64,000 bases of DNA from Bradyrhizobium sp. PSBB068 (GTDB taxonomy: Bacteria; Pseudomonadota; Alphaproteobacteria; Rhizobiales; Xanthobacteraceae), in assembly GCA_016839165.1 (NCBI GenBank), contig CP069300.1:6334001-6398000 (forward strand), given 5' to 3'. Under the pieces are notes generated by a model. That model saw nothing but the letters and a program-made list of their open reading frames with translations, was not told the DNA's origin and did no database searches. This document shows positions 1 to 9,109 of this stretch, piece after piece (the first letter of the stretch is position 1; the number at the start of each line of letters is the position of its first letter). A program made the position numbers and the translations under genes.

Positions 1-19
1 GGATCAGAGCCTTGCGCAT
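1..19 (-). CDS. Possible start of next gene in the receptor operon (partial)
   Basis: Two bases after the TGA of the TonB-dependent receptor there is an in-frame ATG at 19 that reads MRKALI before the window ends. The tight spacing suggests an operon partner of the receptor. Six codons are too few to identify a family, so no function is offered. Confidence 0.3.
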
Positions 20-21
20 GG

Positions 22-2295
22 TCAGAACTTCACGTTGACGGACAGTTCCGCCGTGCGCGGCATGCCCAGCAGCCACTGCCCCGTGCCGTTCGCGGTCACC
101 GCGTAGACCTGGTCGAACAGATTGTAGACACGGAAGGCAACCGTCGTGCGATCGTCCGGTTTCCACCTGATGCCGCCATTGACCACATTGTAGCCCGGCC
201 GCCTCTGGGTGTTGGCGAGATCGGAGTACATCGCGCCGACGATCTGCACGCCGCCATAGACCGACCAGTTGGGCGCGAAATCCCAAGTCAGCCAGACATT
301 GGAGACCTGCTGCGGCACGTTGACCGGGACATTGCCGGCATAGCTGACGATCTTGCCGCCGACCAGCTGGCTGTTGTTGTCGTATTTGGCGCGCAGCAGC
401 GCCGTATTGGCGTCGATGCGCCAGCCGTAGTCGAGCGCGAGCCCGACCGAGGCCTCGACGCCACGCGATGATTGCTGCCCGACCTGGAGCGAGTATCCGG
501 GATTGCCGGGATCTGCGATGAGCAGATTGTTCTTGACGATCTCATAGCCCGCCAGCGTCCACTCGCCGCGTCCGCCCAGGAACGACTGCTTGACGCCGAT
601 CTCGGTCTGCTTGCCGCTGGCGAGCTGGAAGTTCTTCTGCGAAGCAGACAGCGAGATGAGATTGCCGACCGGGTCGACGCCGACCGCATACTGGCCGTAG
701 AGCGCGAGGTCCTTGATCGGTTCGTACACGAGGCCGGTGCGCCAGCTGGTACCCGACAGCGTGGTTTCGAAACTGTTCCCCGGTATCTTGTAGTCGGTGC
801 GATCGATCTCGGGTCGGTCGTATCGGACGCCGGTAACGAGCGACAATTGATCGGTCAGCTTGAGCCGGTCCTCGGCGAACAGCGCGTATTGATTGACGAT
901 CGAATTGAAGCCCGGCGCGGTCGCCGTCGTGGTTGCAAAAAACGACCCGGGATCGAACACATACGGGTTCACCGACGACGCGCCGCCATAGGGTGAGTTG
1001 TTGGTGTGGAAGAACTCGATGTGATTGACGTCGAAGCCGGCGACGAACTGGTTCGCAAGGCCGAAGATGTGACCGCTGAACGTTGCGTCCATCCGGTTAC
1101 CGGACTGCTTCTGGTCGTGGAAGATCTCGATATAGCTGGAGCGGTCGATCAGCTGCGTCTTCGGATTCCAGGTGTAGTTCTCGATGTCGCGCCAGTGCCG
1201 CTCGCTGGTCAGGTAATAAAGCGTGTTGTTGACCTTGATGCCGTCGGCGACATCCCACTCGGTCTTGAACTGGGTCCAGCTGTCCTGGTAGCGGATCGCG
1301 CTGTCGGAGGCGTTGTAGTTCTTGAAGCGCAGCGCGTCCTGGATCGCGCCGTTGATCAACGGCGTGCCGAAATAGCGCGACGGGCTGCGATCGGCATAAT
1401 CTTCCGACAGCGTGAAGGCGAGATTCTCCGACGCCTGCACGCGCACGGCGGCCGACACCGCCGCATTCGAGGTCTTGTCGCGATCGACCCAGCCGTTCGA
1501 CATGTTGCCGGTGGCGTTGATGCGATACGACACATTGGGATTGATCGGACCGGTGCTGTCCACCGACAGCCGCCGCGTCATGTTGCTGTCGAGCGAAACC
1601 TCGGCCTCGTTGTAGGGCGTGTTCTGCGGCTTCTTCGGGATCACGTTGATGACGCCGCCGATCGCGCCTTCACCGTACAGCACCGAGGCCGGGCCGCGCA
1701 GCACTTCGATGCGCTGCGCCGACCAGGTGTCGTAGGGGAACGTCAGGGTGCCGGAGCCGATATAGAAGCGCGAGCCGTCGTAGAGCGTCATCACCGAGTT
1801 GCTGCCGGCAAAGCCGCGGGTGCTGAACGACAGGCCGCCATTGCCAGGCGCAGGCGTTGCGATGAAGCCGGCCGCGTTCTGGGTAACGGCATCGAGCACA
1901 CTATGCTGGCCGCGTTCGGCGATGGTCTGCGCGGTGATGATCTCGACGCTCGCCGGCGTCTGCAGCGGCGTCAGGTTGAGGCGGCTGCCGGTGCCGCCTT
2001 GCGTGGTGGCATTGAGTGTCGGCGAAGCCGCCCCCGATGCGCCCGACGCTGCGGCGCGCGGCGCGCCGCCGGCTGCCGCGGCCGTTGCCGGCCTGGCGCG
2101 CTGCCGCGCGGTCGCGGTGTTGCTGCTTCGCGCCGCGGGTTTGGGCTTCGCGGATGCCGATGGTGCGACCTCGATCGGATCGAGCGTGGTGGGTGGAGCT
2201 GTTTGTGCTGAAGCTTCAGCCGGCAGCAACAATGATGACAAGGAGCAGACGAGACCGAGGCGCCAGTTGCGCGCAACGGAAGAAGACGAGGACAT
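22..2295 (-). CDS. TonB-dependent outer membrane receptor (siderophore-receptor type)
   Basis: A 757-residue outer membrane receptor that would import a scarce metal chelate or cofactor using energy from TonB. I start it at the ATG at 2295, because a normal signal peptide follows (hydrophobic LGLVCSLSSLLL, cleavage near ASA-Q). A start at 2346 would put 17 non-signal residues in front. The mature N-terminus carries a TonB-box-like TLDPIEV, then about 80 Ala/Pro-rich residues. A plug domain follows (PASVEIITAQTI, LRGPASVLYGEGAIGGVIN), then a 22-strand-type barrel ending in a C-terminal Phe (SVNVKF). The family is annotated as siderophore receptors, but a cobalamin riboswitch lies directly upstream. 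Cobalamin, a cobinamide or another corrinoid is therefore a serious candidate substrate. Family call is sure; substrate is inference. Confidence 0.9.
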   Translation of the reverse strand: MSSSSSVARNWRLGLVCSLSSLLLPAEASAQTAPPTTLDPIEVAPSASAKPKPAARSSNTATARQRARPATAAAAGGAPRAAASGASGAASPTLNATTQGGTGSRLNLTPLQTPASVEIITAQTIAERGQHSVLDAVTQNAAGFIATPAPGNGGLSFSTRGFAGSNSVMTLYDGSRFYIGSGTLTFPYDTWSAQRIEVLRGPASVLYGEGAIGGVINVIPKKPQNTPYNEAEVSLDSNMTRRLSVDSTGPINPNVSYRINATGNMSNGWVDRDKTSNAAVSAAVRVQASENLAFTLSEDYADRSPSRYFGTPLINGAIQDALRFKNYNASDSAIRYQDSWTQFKTEWDVADGIKVNNTLYYLTSERHWRDIENYTWNPKTQLIDRSSYIEIFHDQKQSGNRMDATFSGHIFGLANQFVAGFDVNHIEFFHTNNSPYGGASSVNPYVFDPGSFFATTTATAPGFNSIVNQYALFAEDRLKLTDQLSLVTGVRYDRPEIDRTDYKIPGNSFETTLSGTSWRTGLVYEPIKDLALYGQYAVGVDPVGNLISLSASQKNFQLASGKQTEIGVKQSFLGGRGEWTLAGYEIVKNNLLIADPGNPGYSLQVGQQSSRGVEASVGLALDYGWRIDANTALLRAKYDNNSQLVGGKIVSYAGNVPVNVPQQVSNVWLTWDFAPNWSVYGGVQIVGAMYSDLANTQRRPGYNVVNGGIRWKPDDRTTVAFRVYNLFDQVYAVTANGTGQWLLGMPRTAELSVNVKF

Positions 2296-2304
2296 GAAAC
2301 GACT

Positions 2305-2329
2305 CGCGGTAACGTGGCACGTCACCGCG
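2305..2329 (-). promoter_or_regulatory. Hairpin just before the receptor start (possible riboswitch expression platform)
   Basis: Two 11-base arms (2305-2315 and 2319-2329) pair with one G-U wobble around a 3-base loop, ending 9 bases before the ATG at 2295. It lies downstream of the B12 aptamer and has no U-run. If it takes part in control, blocking of the ribosome site is more likely than termination. This role is inferred. Confidence 0.4.
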
Positions 2330-2409
2330 AACGCGGACTGGCGCATTGCCGGAAAGGCAGTGCTCCGATCCCACCAGGACGCCCCCGCCCGATGTGCTCG
2401 CGTGTGACC

Positions 2410-2606
2410 ACGACTGACGGCAGGTCTCCTGGCTCACGGGTCATCGCCTGTTGACGCCTTCCCGAGCTGAGTAGCCCAGTGGCAAATTGACGAAAGGCTC
2501 GCCGTTTACAGTTGCGGGGACAGCTGCGGCATTGGGTTACCCTCGCACCGCATTCCCTTTTGATCCCCGAAGGGAACCGTCGCCGAAATTGATAGGAGGT
2601 GCCGGC
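2410..2606 (-). promoter_or_regulatory. Cobalamin (adenosylcobalamin-type) riboswitch
   Basis: The minus strand carries the conserved blocks of the B12 aptamer in the right order: AAAAGGGAATGCGGTG, then TGTCCCCGCAACTGTAA, then GCCACTG, then the B12 box GCCAGGAGACCTGCC (2419-2433). It sits between the CobW-type gene and the TonB-dependent receptor and points at the receptor, whose start is about 115 bases beyond the B12 box. In this class, bound cobalamin normally lowers expression of uptake or synthesis genes. The rest of the 2296-2704 gap holds no gene; open frames across it are incidental. Confidence 0.93.
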
Positions 2607-2704
2607 TGGGCTGTCAATTCGATGCGATTGTCGCACGCATGCTTTGCGCGATTGTGCTGCGGCGATGACACAGCCGTTTGCTGACGCGGAGGCTTATTGT
2701 CCCG

Positions 2705-3634
2705 TCATCCTGCTTCGACGCATCCCTGCATGATCTCATCGATCTCGGCACGCGAGAGCGCTCCCATCTCGGCGATGAACACTAGCCGCGTGCGCGGTAC
2801 ACCGGGCGCCGGGACACCGCCTGCAGCCAGCTTCGCGCGGCCGCCGGCGAGTTGAAATACCGTCAGCCGTCCGGGCTGCTCCACCGTCTCGAACAATCCC
2901 TTCGCCCGCGCCAGCTTCGGCGCCAGTTTGCCGATCGCCTGCTGCAGGCGCGGCAGAAGCACCGGCCGCTCCGAGGTCCAACTCAGCGTCTCGAAGCGAT
3001 CGGTCGCCGGCCGTCGCGGCGCGGGCTCGCGCGGCGCCGGCACATGATCGAGATCAGCCGGAAACAGCAGCGCGGCCGGCACCTCGCCATGCAGGGTATC
3101 GACCACCACGGCCGCCGGACGCACCGTCCGCACGGCGGCGCGAATCGTGGCGCAGGCGGCGGCATCGGCGAGATCCACCTTGCTCAACGCCACCACATCC
3201 GCCGCCCGCAGCTGCGAGCGCAGCAGTGCATCATCCAGCGCTGTCACCGGTTGCGTCGCATCGACCACGCAGAGCACCGTCTCCAGCGGCGCCTCCCTCC
3301 AGATCACCGGATCCATCAGATTGCGCACGATGTCGGCGGGATCAGCGATCCCGCTGGTCTCGATCACGATGAACTCCGGACGCGGATCACGCCGCAGCAG
3401 GGTTGCGAGCGTGCGCAGCAGGTCGCCCTCCAGCGTGCAGCAGATGCAGCCGTTGCTCAGGCTGACCACGCCATCACTGGCGCCGGCGATCAACTCCGCG
3501 TCGATGTTGATCGCGCCGAAATCGTTCACAACGGCGGCGATGCGCTTGCCTTGCGCATGGGCCAGCAGATGGTTGACGACCGTGGTCTTGCCGACCCCGA
3601 GGAAGCCCGCGACCAGCAGGATCGGGACCGGCAC
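2705..3634 (-). CDS. CobW/G3E-family GTP-binding metallochaperone
   Basis: A 309-residue cytoplasmic G3E GTPase of the CobW/COG0523 group, proteins that deliver metals or support cobalamin synthesis. Visible motifs are the Walker A GFLGVGKTT near the N-terminus, the metal-binding CxCC motif in NGCICCT, the NKxD-equivalent SKVDL, and a C-terminal CobW_C region (ETLSWTSERPV onward). I place the start at a GTG at 3634: it lies one base after the TGA of the upstream amidohydrolase, is preceded by a G-rich ribosome site, and leads straight into PVPILLVAG. An ATG at 3703 would overlap that gene by 68 bases and add 23 unlikely residues. The B12 riboswitch lies downstream of this gene and does not control it. 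Confidence 0.88.
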   Translation of the reverse strand: MPVPILLVAGFLGVGKTTVVNHLLAHAQGKRIAAVVNDFGAINIDAELIAGASDGVVSLSNGCICCTLEGDLLRTLATLLRRDPRPEFIVIETSGIADPADIVRNLMDPVIWREAPLETVLCVVDATQPVTALDDALLRSQLRAADVVALSKVDLADAAACATIRAAVRTVRPAAVVVDTLHGEVPAALLFPADLDHVPAPREPAPRRPATDRFETLSWTSERPVLLPRLQQAIGKLAPKLARAKGLFETVEQPGRLTVFQLAGGRAKLAAGGVPAPGVPRTRLVFIAEMGALSRAEIDEIMQGCVEAG

Positions 3635-3635
3635 G

Positions 3636-5126
3636 TCAGCCCCCGGTGACCGGCCGGCGCACCGGCCGGCCGGGCCGCGCCGCGACATCGAGCACGCCGT
3701 CATTGATCAGCGGCTGGCCGCTGACCACGAGGTGCCGCACACCTTCCGCCGGACGGTTCATCGCCGAGAAGGTCGCACGGTCGCTTAGCGTCTCATAGTC
3801 GAACGCGACGATGTCGGCGTCGGCGCCCGCCTGCAGCCTGCCCTTGGCGCGCATCGCCGGCGTGCTCGCCGACAGGATCTCGGCCGGAATCAGCGCGCAT
3901 TTGCGGATGCCCTCGAGCAGCGACACCTTCTTGCGCTCGCGCACCCATTCGCGGATGAAGCGGGTGAAGCAGCCCGCCGAGCGCGGATGTGAGGTGGCAT
4001 CGTCCGGCAGCGGCCAGGCGTCGCCGGTGTAGGGGCGGCCGTCCGACAGCGTCCACGGCATCGCGTCGGAGGCGATCGCACCGCCCGGATACAACACCGC
4101 CATGTCGAGCAGATCGCGATGATGCGCGTTGTTCTCGATGTCGAGCACATGCCACAGCACCAGCGTGGAGGGCTCAGCGGCCTGGGCCGCCAGCAACTCC
4201 TCGCGGCTGCCGAAGCGATGCCCGTCGGTGACGCGCTGCACCGAATCATAGCCGAGGCCGTTGCGCTCCTCGAATTTGGGATCGCTGAAGAAGGTCGCCG
4301 CCAGCACGGTCGAGCCGGTGCCATAAGGATAAGCCTCCACCGTGATCGGCAGGCCCTGCGCCTGCGCTTTCGCGATCAGCGCGACGCAGCGCTCGATGTC
4401 GGTCTTGCTCGACGAGTTGAAGTGGCAGATGTGCATATGCGCGCCGGTGGCGCCGGCATAGCCGATCAGGCGGATATAGGCTTCGGCCGCGCTCTCGGGA
4501 TCGATCCGCGACATGTAGGCGACGTGGGTGAAGGTCGGCACCGCGTGATCGGCGGCGAGCTGGCACACCGCGGTCAATTCCTGCACGCCGGCGCCGGGGG
4601 CATAGGCGTTGAGAATGCCGATGCCGATGCCGCCCTCGTTCAGGCCGTTGGCGAGACGCTCGAGGATGCCGGCGACCTCGCCGTCGGTCGCCACGTTCTC
4701 GATCCAGCGGCGATCGCGCATCGCCGCGCCGAACGATTCCAGCGAGCTTTCCGAATTGGAGCCGGTCATCGCGCCGATCCGTGCGAAGGCCCAGTTGGTC
4801 GCGGCGCCGTAATTCAGCACCCGCCCCTTCTCGGCCTGGCGCTTGTACCAGGATGCCACCGGCAGCACGCCGGCCTCGAGGTCGAGCGATGTCGTCACCC
4901 CGTCGAACGCCTGCATGCGATCGGCCGGAATGGTCTGGCCATGCGCGTGCAGGTCGATGAAGCCCGGCGCGACTACGAGGCCGGTCGCGTCGATCTGGCG
5001 CTCGGCGCCGCCAAGGCCGGTGCCGACAGCAGCGATCTTGCCGTCGACCACGGCGACGTCACCGATCGCGTCCATCCCGCTGGCCGGATCCACCACCCGG
5101 CCGCCGCTGATCACCAAACCACCCAT
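3636..5126 (-). CDS. Amidohydrolase of the D-aminoacylase / dihydroorotase-like family
   Basis: A 496-residue metal-dependent hydrolase of the amidohydrolase superfamily, closest by appearance to N-acyl-D-amino-acid deacylases. The N-terminus shows the composite beta-sandwich followed by the metal-binding GFIDLHAHGQ. The middle holds the TIM-barrel segments THVAYMS and HMHICHFNSSSKTD, and the C-terminus the sandwich return (GADADIVAFDYETL, LINDGVLDVAARPGR). It would cleave an amide bond in an acylated amino acid or related cyclic amide; the true substrate cannot be read from sequence. Its stop is one base from the GTG of the CobW-type gene, so the two are probably co-translated. That raises the possibility that the GTPase serves this metalloenzyme. 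Confidence 0.85.
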   Translation of the reverse strand: MGGLVISGGRVVDPASGMDAIGDVAVVDGKIAAVGTGLGGAERQIDATGLVVAPGFIDLHAHGQTIPADRMQAFDGVTTSLDLEAGVLPVASWYKRQAEKGRVLNYGAATNWAFARIGAMTGSNSESSLESFGAAMRDRRWIENVATDGEVAGILERLANGLNEGGIGIGILNAYAPGAGVQELTAVCQLAADHAVPTFTHVAYMSRIDPESAAEAYIRLIGYAGATGAHMHICHFNSSSKTDIERCVALIAKAQAQGLPITVEAYPYGTGSTVLAATFFSDPKFEERNGLGYDSVQRVTDGHRFGSREELLAAQAAEPSTLVLWHVLDIENNAHHRDLLDMAVLYPGGAIASDAMPWTLSDGRPYTGDAWPLPDDATSHPRSAGCFTRFIREWVRERKKVSLLEGIRKCALIPAEILSASTPAMRAKGRLQAGADADIVAFDYETLSDRATFSAMNRPAEGVRHLVVSGQPLINDGVLDVAARPGRPVRRPVTGG

Positions 5127-5280
5127 CTCGCCACTCCCCGCATTGCCCGAAACCGACCGGTCTCATTTCGGGCACAGAGAAGCGCATCACACGCATCACA
5201 GCAACCGGGCCAGGGTTGTGGCGACATGCTCTGGCGGAATATCCGCCGCGCCGTGACGGCGATTGCAGGGGAGCCGCTGC

Positions 5281-5673
5281 CTACGTTCCGGTTGCACGCC
5301 GCGACGGCAACCCTCGCCAGAGATCGTTGCCCGGCTTGATGCGGCCCGCCAGCAGTTTCGGCGGCGTGCTCTCCTTGGCGATCGCCGCCTCGAACGCACG
5401 CTTGAGCCTGACATTGTCGATCTGCGCCAGGAATCGCCGAATCACGGCGGCCCGATCCACTCCCCGGCCCGAGATCGCCGCGCACAGCTCCGCGGTCGTC
5501 CTGCGGAAGAAGTGGAAGGCATCATCGGCCGCACCGCCGAGCCGGTCGACCTCGCCGGCGACGCCGAGCGCGTGGATCCGATCGTCGTCATCGAGCGTCA
5601 CGGCAAAGCGCAGCACCGCAAGCTGCCAGGCACAAAGCAGCCTGCTCTCCGGTTCGCTCACCATCTCGCGCAT
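5281..5673 (-). CDS. Conserved-looking hypothetical protein
   Basis: I do not recognise this 130-residue protein. The coding-like part of the frame begins at MREMVSEPESRLLCAWQ (ATG at 5673); the preceding 86 residues of the longer frame are Ser/Arg-rich and overlap the upstream region without sense. It has no signal peptide or membrane segment and looks alpha-helical, with acidic and basic helices and a short basic tail. It follows the ABC exporter on the same strand after a 151-base gap and may share its transcript. Confidence 0.55.
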   Translation of the reverse strand: MREMVSEPESRLLCAWQLAVLRFAVTLDDDDRIHALGVAGEVDRLGGAADDAFHFFRRTTAELCAAISGRGVDRAAVIRRFLAQIDNVRLKRAFEAAIAKESTPPKLLAGRIKPGNDLWRGLPSRRATGT

Positions 5674-5824
5674 CAGTCGAACACCCCGCGCGACTGAGCT
5701 GCCTCGGTTGTCGAGGGAGGTCCGGCGCGGCGCGACTATCCTTGCGCGACAATAGGTTTTCGAGGGGAGCGCGCCGGCGATCGCATAGGAATCGCATAGA
5801 CGGAGCGCGCGGAGTCCGATCCGC

Positions 5825-7681
5825 TCAGATGCCCTCGAACTGCAAGCGCGCCAGCCGCGCATAGAGGCCGCCCACGGCGACCAGCTCGGCGTGCGTGCCC
5901 TGCTCGACGATCCTGCCCTGGTCCATGACAAGGATGCGGTCGCAGGACAGCACGGTCGCCAGCCGATGCGCGATGACCAGCGTGGTGCGGTGGCGCATCA
6001 GTTCCTCCAGCGCGGTCTGCACCAGCGTCTCGCTCTCGGCGTCGAGCGCCGAGGTCGCCTCGTCGAGCAGCAGCAGCGGCGCATCGCGCAGGATCGCGCG
6101 CGCGATCGCGATGCGCTGGCGCTGGCCACCGGACAGCGTCACCCCGCGCTCGCCGAGCTGGGCGTCGAAGCCATCAGGCAGGCGGCGCAGGAATTCGGTG
6201 GCATGCGCGAGCTCGGCGGCGCGCTCGACCTCGGCATCGGTGGCATCGGGGCGGCCGAACCGGATGTTCTCGCGAGCGCTCGCGGCGAACACCACGGAAT
6301 CCTGCGGCACCAGCGCGATCCGCGCCCGCACCTCGGCCGGATCGGCCTGCCGGATCGGCACGCCGTCGAGCGAGATGGTGCCCGATTTCGGATCGTAGAA
6401 GCGCAGCAGCAGATGGAACAGCGTGCTCTTGCCGGCGCCGGAGGGGCCGACGATCGCGACCTTCTCGCCTGATCGGACCGAGAGCGACACGCCGTCGACC
6501 GCCAGCGCATGGGGCCGGGTCGGATAGGCGAAGCTGACATTATCGAAGCCGACATCGCCGCGCGCCGGCTGCGGCAGCGCGCGCGGCGAGGGAGGCGCTG
6601 CGATCTGCGGCCTGACGCGCAGGATCTCGAACAGCCGTTCGGCGGCGCCCGACGCGGCCGAGACCTCGCCCCAGACCTCGCTGAGCTGGCCGAGGCCGCT
6701 GGCCGCGAAGGCCGTATAGAGAATGAACTGGCCGAGCCGGCCCGGACTGATGGTGCCGACCAGCACGTCGTGCGAGCCGACCCACAGGATCACGACGACG
6801 CTGGCGAACACGATGAAGATGACGATCAGGGTCAGCACCGCGCGCGCCTTGGTCGAGCTGCGCGCGGCCTCATAGGCCTGCTCGACCTCGCGGCTGAAGC
6901 GCGTCCGGGCGAGCCGCTCGCCGGTATAGGCCTGCACGGTGCGGATCGCGTTGACCAGCTCGGACGCGTAAGCGCTGGCATCGGCCAGCGTGTCCTGGGC
7001 GTTGCGCGACAGCCGCCGCACCCAGCGGCCGAACGCGACCAGCGGAATCACGATGATCGGGATCGCGAGCAGCACGAAGCCAGACAACCTTGGGCTCGTG
7101 ATCACCATCATCGCGGCGGCGCCGAAGAACAGCATCACATTGCGCAGCGCGATCGAGACCGAGGCGCCGACCGCGGACTTGATCTGCGTGGTATCGGCGG
7201 TGAGTCGCGACACCAGTTCGCCCGAGCGGGCCGAATCGAAGAACGAGGGCGACAGCGAGATCAGATGCGCGAACACGTCGCGCCGGAGATCGGCGACGAT
7301 GCGCTCGCCGATCGTCATCACGAGATAGTAGCGCGAGGCGCTGGCGCAGGCGAGCACCGCGACCACCGCGATCATCACGCTGAAATAGCTGTTGATCATC
7401 GCGATGCCTTCGGGCGTGAAGCCGAGGTCGATCATCCGCCGCACCGCGACCGGCACGACCAGCGTGGTGATCGCCGCAATCGTCAGCGAGATCAGCGCCA
7501 GGATCGCCCGCCCCTTGTAGCGCGCCACATAGGGTGCGAGCGCAAGCAGGGGGCGCAAACGCGCACGGCTCTTCGCCGGCTCCGCGATCTGGCTCTCGAT
7601 CAAGGCTTCCTCATCGAGCAGCGCGTCGCGCGGAGGCTCGGGGGCGCCTCGAGGGGTCTCAAGCTGTTCGGCTGCACTCAT
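5825..7681 (-). CDS. ABC exporter half-transporter (fused membrane and ATPase domains)
   Basis: A 618-residue ABCB/MsbA-type exporter subunit that should work as a homodimer in the inner membrane. Six membrane helices fill roughly residues 55-350. The ATPase domain carries Walker [10 protein letters not shown], signature LSGGQRQR, Walker [13 protein letters not shown] and the switch histidine in VIAHRLAT. The start at 7681 ([10 protein letters not shown]) is preferred over 7738 because the extra 19 residues look non-coding. An acidic N-terminal stretch precedes the first helix. Substrate is unknown; lipids, drugs or glycans are all handled by this family. It is divergent from rpmE. Confidence 0.9.
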   Translation of the reverse strand: MSAAEQLETPRGAPEPPRDALLDEEALIESQIAEPAKSRARLRPLLALAPYVARYKGRAILALISLTIAAITTLVVPVAVRRMIDLGFTPEGIAMINSYFSVMIAVVAVLACASASRYYLVMTIGERIVADLRRDVFAHLISLSPSFFDSARSGELVSRLTADTTQIKSAVGASVSIALRNVMLFFGAAAMMVITSPRLSGFVLLAIPIIVIPLVAFGRWVRRLSRNAQDTLADASAYASELVNAIRTVQAYTGERLARTRFSREVEQAYEAARSSTKARAVLTLIVIFIVFASVVVILWVGSHDVLVGTISPGRLGQFILYTAFAASGLGQLSEVWGEVSAASGAAERLFEILRVRPQIAAPPSPRALPQPARGDVGFDNVSFAYPTRPHALAVDGVSLSVRSGEKVAIVGPSGAGKSTLFHLLLRFYDPKSGTISLDGVPIRQADPAEVRARIALVPQDSVVFAASARENIRFGRPDATDAEVERAAELAHATEFLRRLPDGFDAQLGERGVTLSGGQRQRIAIARAILRDAPLLLLDEATSALDAESETLVQTALEELMRHRTTLVIAHRLATVLSCDRILVMDQGRIVEQGTHAELVAVGGLYARLARLQFEGI

Positions 7682-7785
7682 TATTCTTAGACCGGTTCTA
7701 TCGCCCCCCACATAGGCCCGCCGACCCCCGGCTGGCAAATCCGGTAAAGTCCCAATGCGGTGATGGGCTTAAGCCCTTTCTTGGC

Positions 7786-7813
7786 TTGTTTTGGGGGTCT
7801 CCATGGGTTATAG
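7786..7813 (+). promoter_or_regulatory. Possible sigma-70 promoter of rpmE
   Basis: TTGTTT (7786-7791) and TTATAG (7808-7813) are separated by 16 bases and end 63 bases before the rpmE ATG. They stand out in a GC-rich background. This is a pattern match only. Confidence 0.35.
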
Positions 7814-7876
7814 AGCCGCCCAAATCCCGTATCCCAGACATCTTGAGACGGGCGCCGGCGCGCCGAAGGAACTGTC

Positions 7877-8104
7877 ATGAAAGCCGATATTCATCCGAAT
7901 TATCATACGATTAAGGTCGTCATGACCGACGGCACCGAGTACCTGACCCGCTCCACCTGGGGCAAGGAAGGCGACACGCTGAACCTCGACATCGATCCCA
8001 AGTCGCATCCGGCCTGGACCGGCGGCACCCAGCAGCTGATGGACCGCGGCGGCCGCGTCTCGCGCTTCCAGAAGAAGTTTTCGGGGTTCCTCAAGAAGGA
8101 CTAA
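7877..8104 (+). CDS. rpmE: 50S ribosomal protein L31
   Basis: The 75-residue sequence is a typical bacterial L31 ([10 protein letters not shown] start, [23 protein letters not shown] core, basic [12 protein letters not shown] end). It lacks the four-cysteine zinc ribbon, so it is the C-minus form, which does not depend on zinc. It is monocistronic, divergent from the ABC exporter, and followed by a strong terminator. Confidence 0.97.
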   Translation: MKADIHPNYHTIKVVMTDGTEYLTRSTWGKEGDTLNLDIDPKSHPAWTGGTQQLMDRGGRVSRFQKKFSGFLKKD

Positions 8105-8140
8105 AGTCCGCTTCGAGATTGCCTTCACTGTCGAATGCAA

Positions 8141-8170
8141 AACGCCTTCGTTTCGGAGGCGTTTTTGTTT
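8141..8170 (+). terminator. Rho-independent terminator of rpmE
   Basis: A 10-base-pair stem (AACGCCTTCG / CGGAGGCGTT, one wobble pair) with a TTT loop is followed by TTTTGTTTT, beginning 36 bases after the L31 stop codon. Confidence 0.88.
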
Positions 8171-8223
8171 TGGGGGGCGGCCGTCGGTCGGCAGAGAATA
8201 TGCGACGCGCTTGTGCCCACCAT

Positions 8224-8261
8224 CGTCGTCCCTGCGAAAGCATGGCCTTCGCCGGGACGAT
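8224..8261. repeat. Short palindromic intergenic repeat (GTCGTCCC...GGGACGA family)
   Basis: CGTCGTCCCTGCGAA and TTCGCCGGGACGAT form an imperfect inverted repeat. It shares its arms with the longer copies at 11905-12043 and 18441-18561 and the short copy at 56098-56127. Confidence 0.6.
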
Positions 8262-8343
8262 AGGGAGTGTGTGGCACGCTCGCGACGTCCAGAGACGCAG
8301 GGCTTGCGTTCAACCGGAACAGACAACCTGCGGCAGGTCCGAC

Positions 8344-8892
8344 CTAGCGCGGACGTTTTGGTCGCTTGAGCTCGGCGACCTTGAACTTCCCAGCGGCCTG
8401 CAGACTGCTGCAAAGCCACCAGGCCCGATTGCGATACTCGCCCAGGAACCACTTGGTCTCGACGCAATCCACATAGGATTTGTAGGTCAGATTGTCGCGG
8501 CATGTTGCCGAGAACGGTCCATAGGTTTGTCCGCCACCCGACTCGCTGCACCCCACCCAGGGGTCCTTGCCGTGCGGCATGCTCGACTCGCAACCACCAT
8601 TGCAATTGCTGGCGACCTTCTCCAGCGCGGCAATCCTGCCCATCACGGAATCCGGCGACGGCGCGCGCGCTGACGATGACGACGTCTGAGCGGTTCTCGA
8701 TCTCCGGTGCGATGCCCCTGCGGTCGCCGCCTGCGTCGGCCGATTTGGCCGTACCGCCGGCTTCGGCGCTTCGACCGTGATGGAAGGAAGCGGCTTGGCG
8801 GAATCGGTTTGTGACGCCGCCGGGCCGCACAGCACGACGCTCGACAAGACAGCGGCAGCTGAAGGCGCGACAAAGCGTGACGACAATCTCAT
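8344..8892 (-). CDS. Secreted hypothetical protein
   Basis: A 182-residue protein of unknown function that should be exported. The start at 8892 gives a good signal peptide (MRLSSRFVAPSAAAVLSSV, cleavage near AAS-Q). The mature part begins with a Pro/Ala/Arg-rich low-complexity linker of about 55 residues containing LPSITVEAP. A C-terminal domain with several cysteines follows (SNCNGGCESS, VGCSES, ATCRD, VDCVET, WLCSS), suggesting disulphide bonds in the periplasm. The TonB-box-like SITV at the mature N-terminus is noted, but no barrel follows. Confidence 0.65.
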   Translation of the reverse strand: MRLSSRFVAPSAAAVLSSVVLCGPAASQTDSAKPLPSITVEAPKPAVRPNRPTQAATAGASHRRSRTAQTSSSSARAPSPDSVMGRIAALEKVASNCNGGCESSMPHGKDPWVGCSESGGGQTYGPFSATCRDNLTYKSYVDCVETKWFLGEYRNRAWWLCSSLQAAGKFKVAELKRPKRPR

Positions 8893-9109
8893 GACATGCC
8901 CTCCCAAATGCGGGACGGAACAGCCGTCCCGAGAAGCGCACGGTACCATACATCCCGGATTGCGCTACCGAGGGTTGAGGATCTTTCCGCCGATTACCAG
9001 CCGTTTCCGAGATTGATGAAGACCCGCCCTGGATCCACGGAAGCAGCTCGTAGCGCAGGCCGGCGAAGCCGTTGTCGCCCTCCTTGCCATTGATCGACAA
9101 CGCCTGCGC

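Noticed and set aside
8344..8892. Fragment of a TonB-dependent receptor, suggested by LPSITVEAP
   Set aside because: No plug or barrel strands follow. The rest is a cysteine-containing secreted domain.
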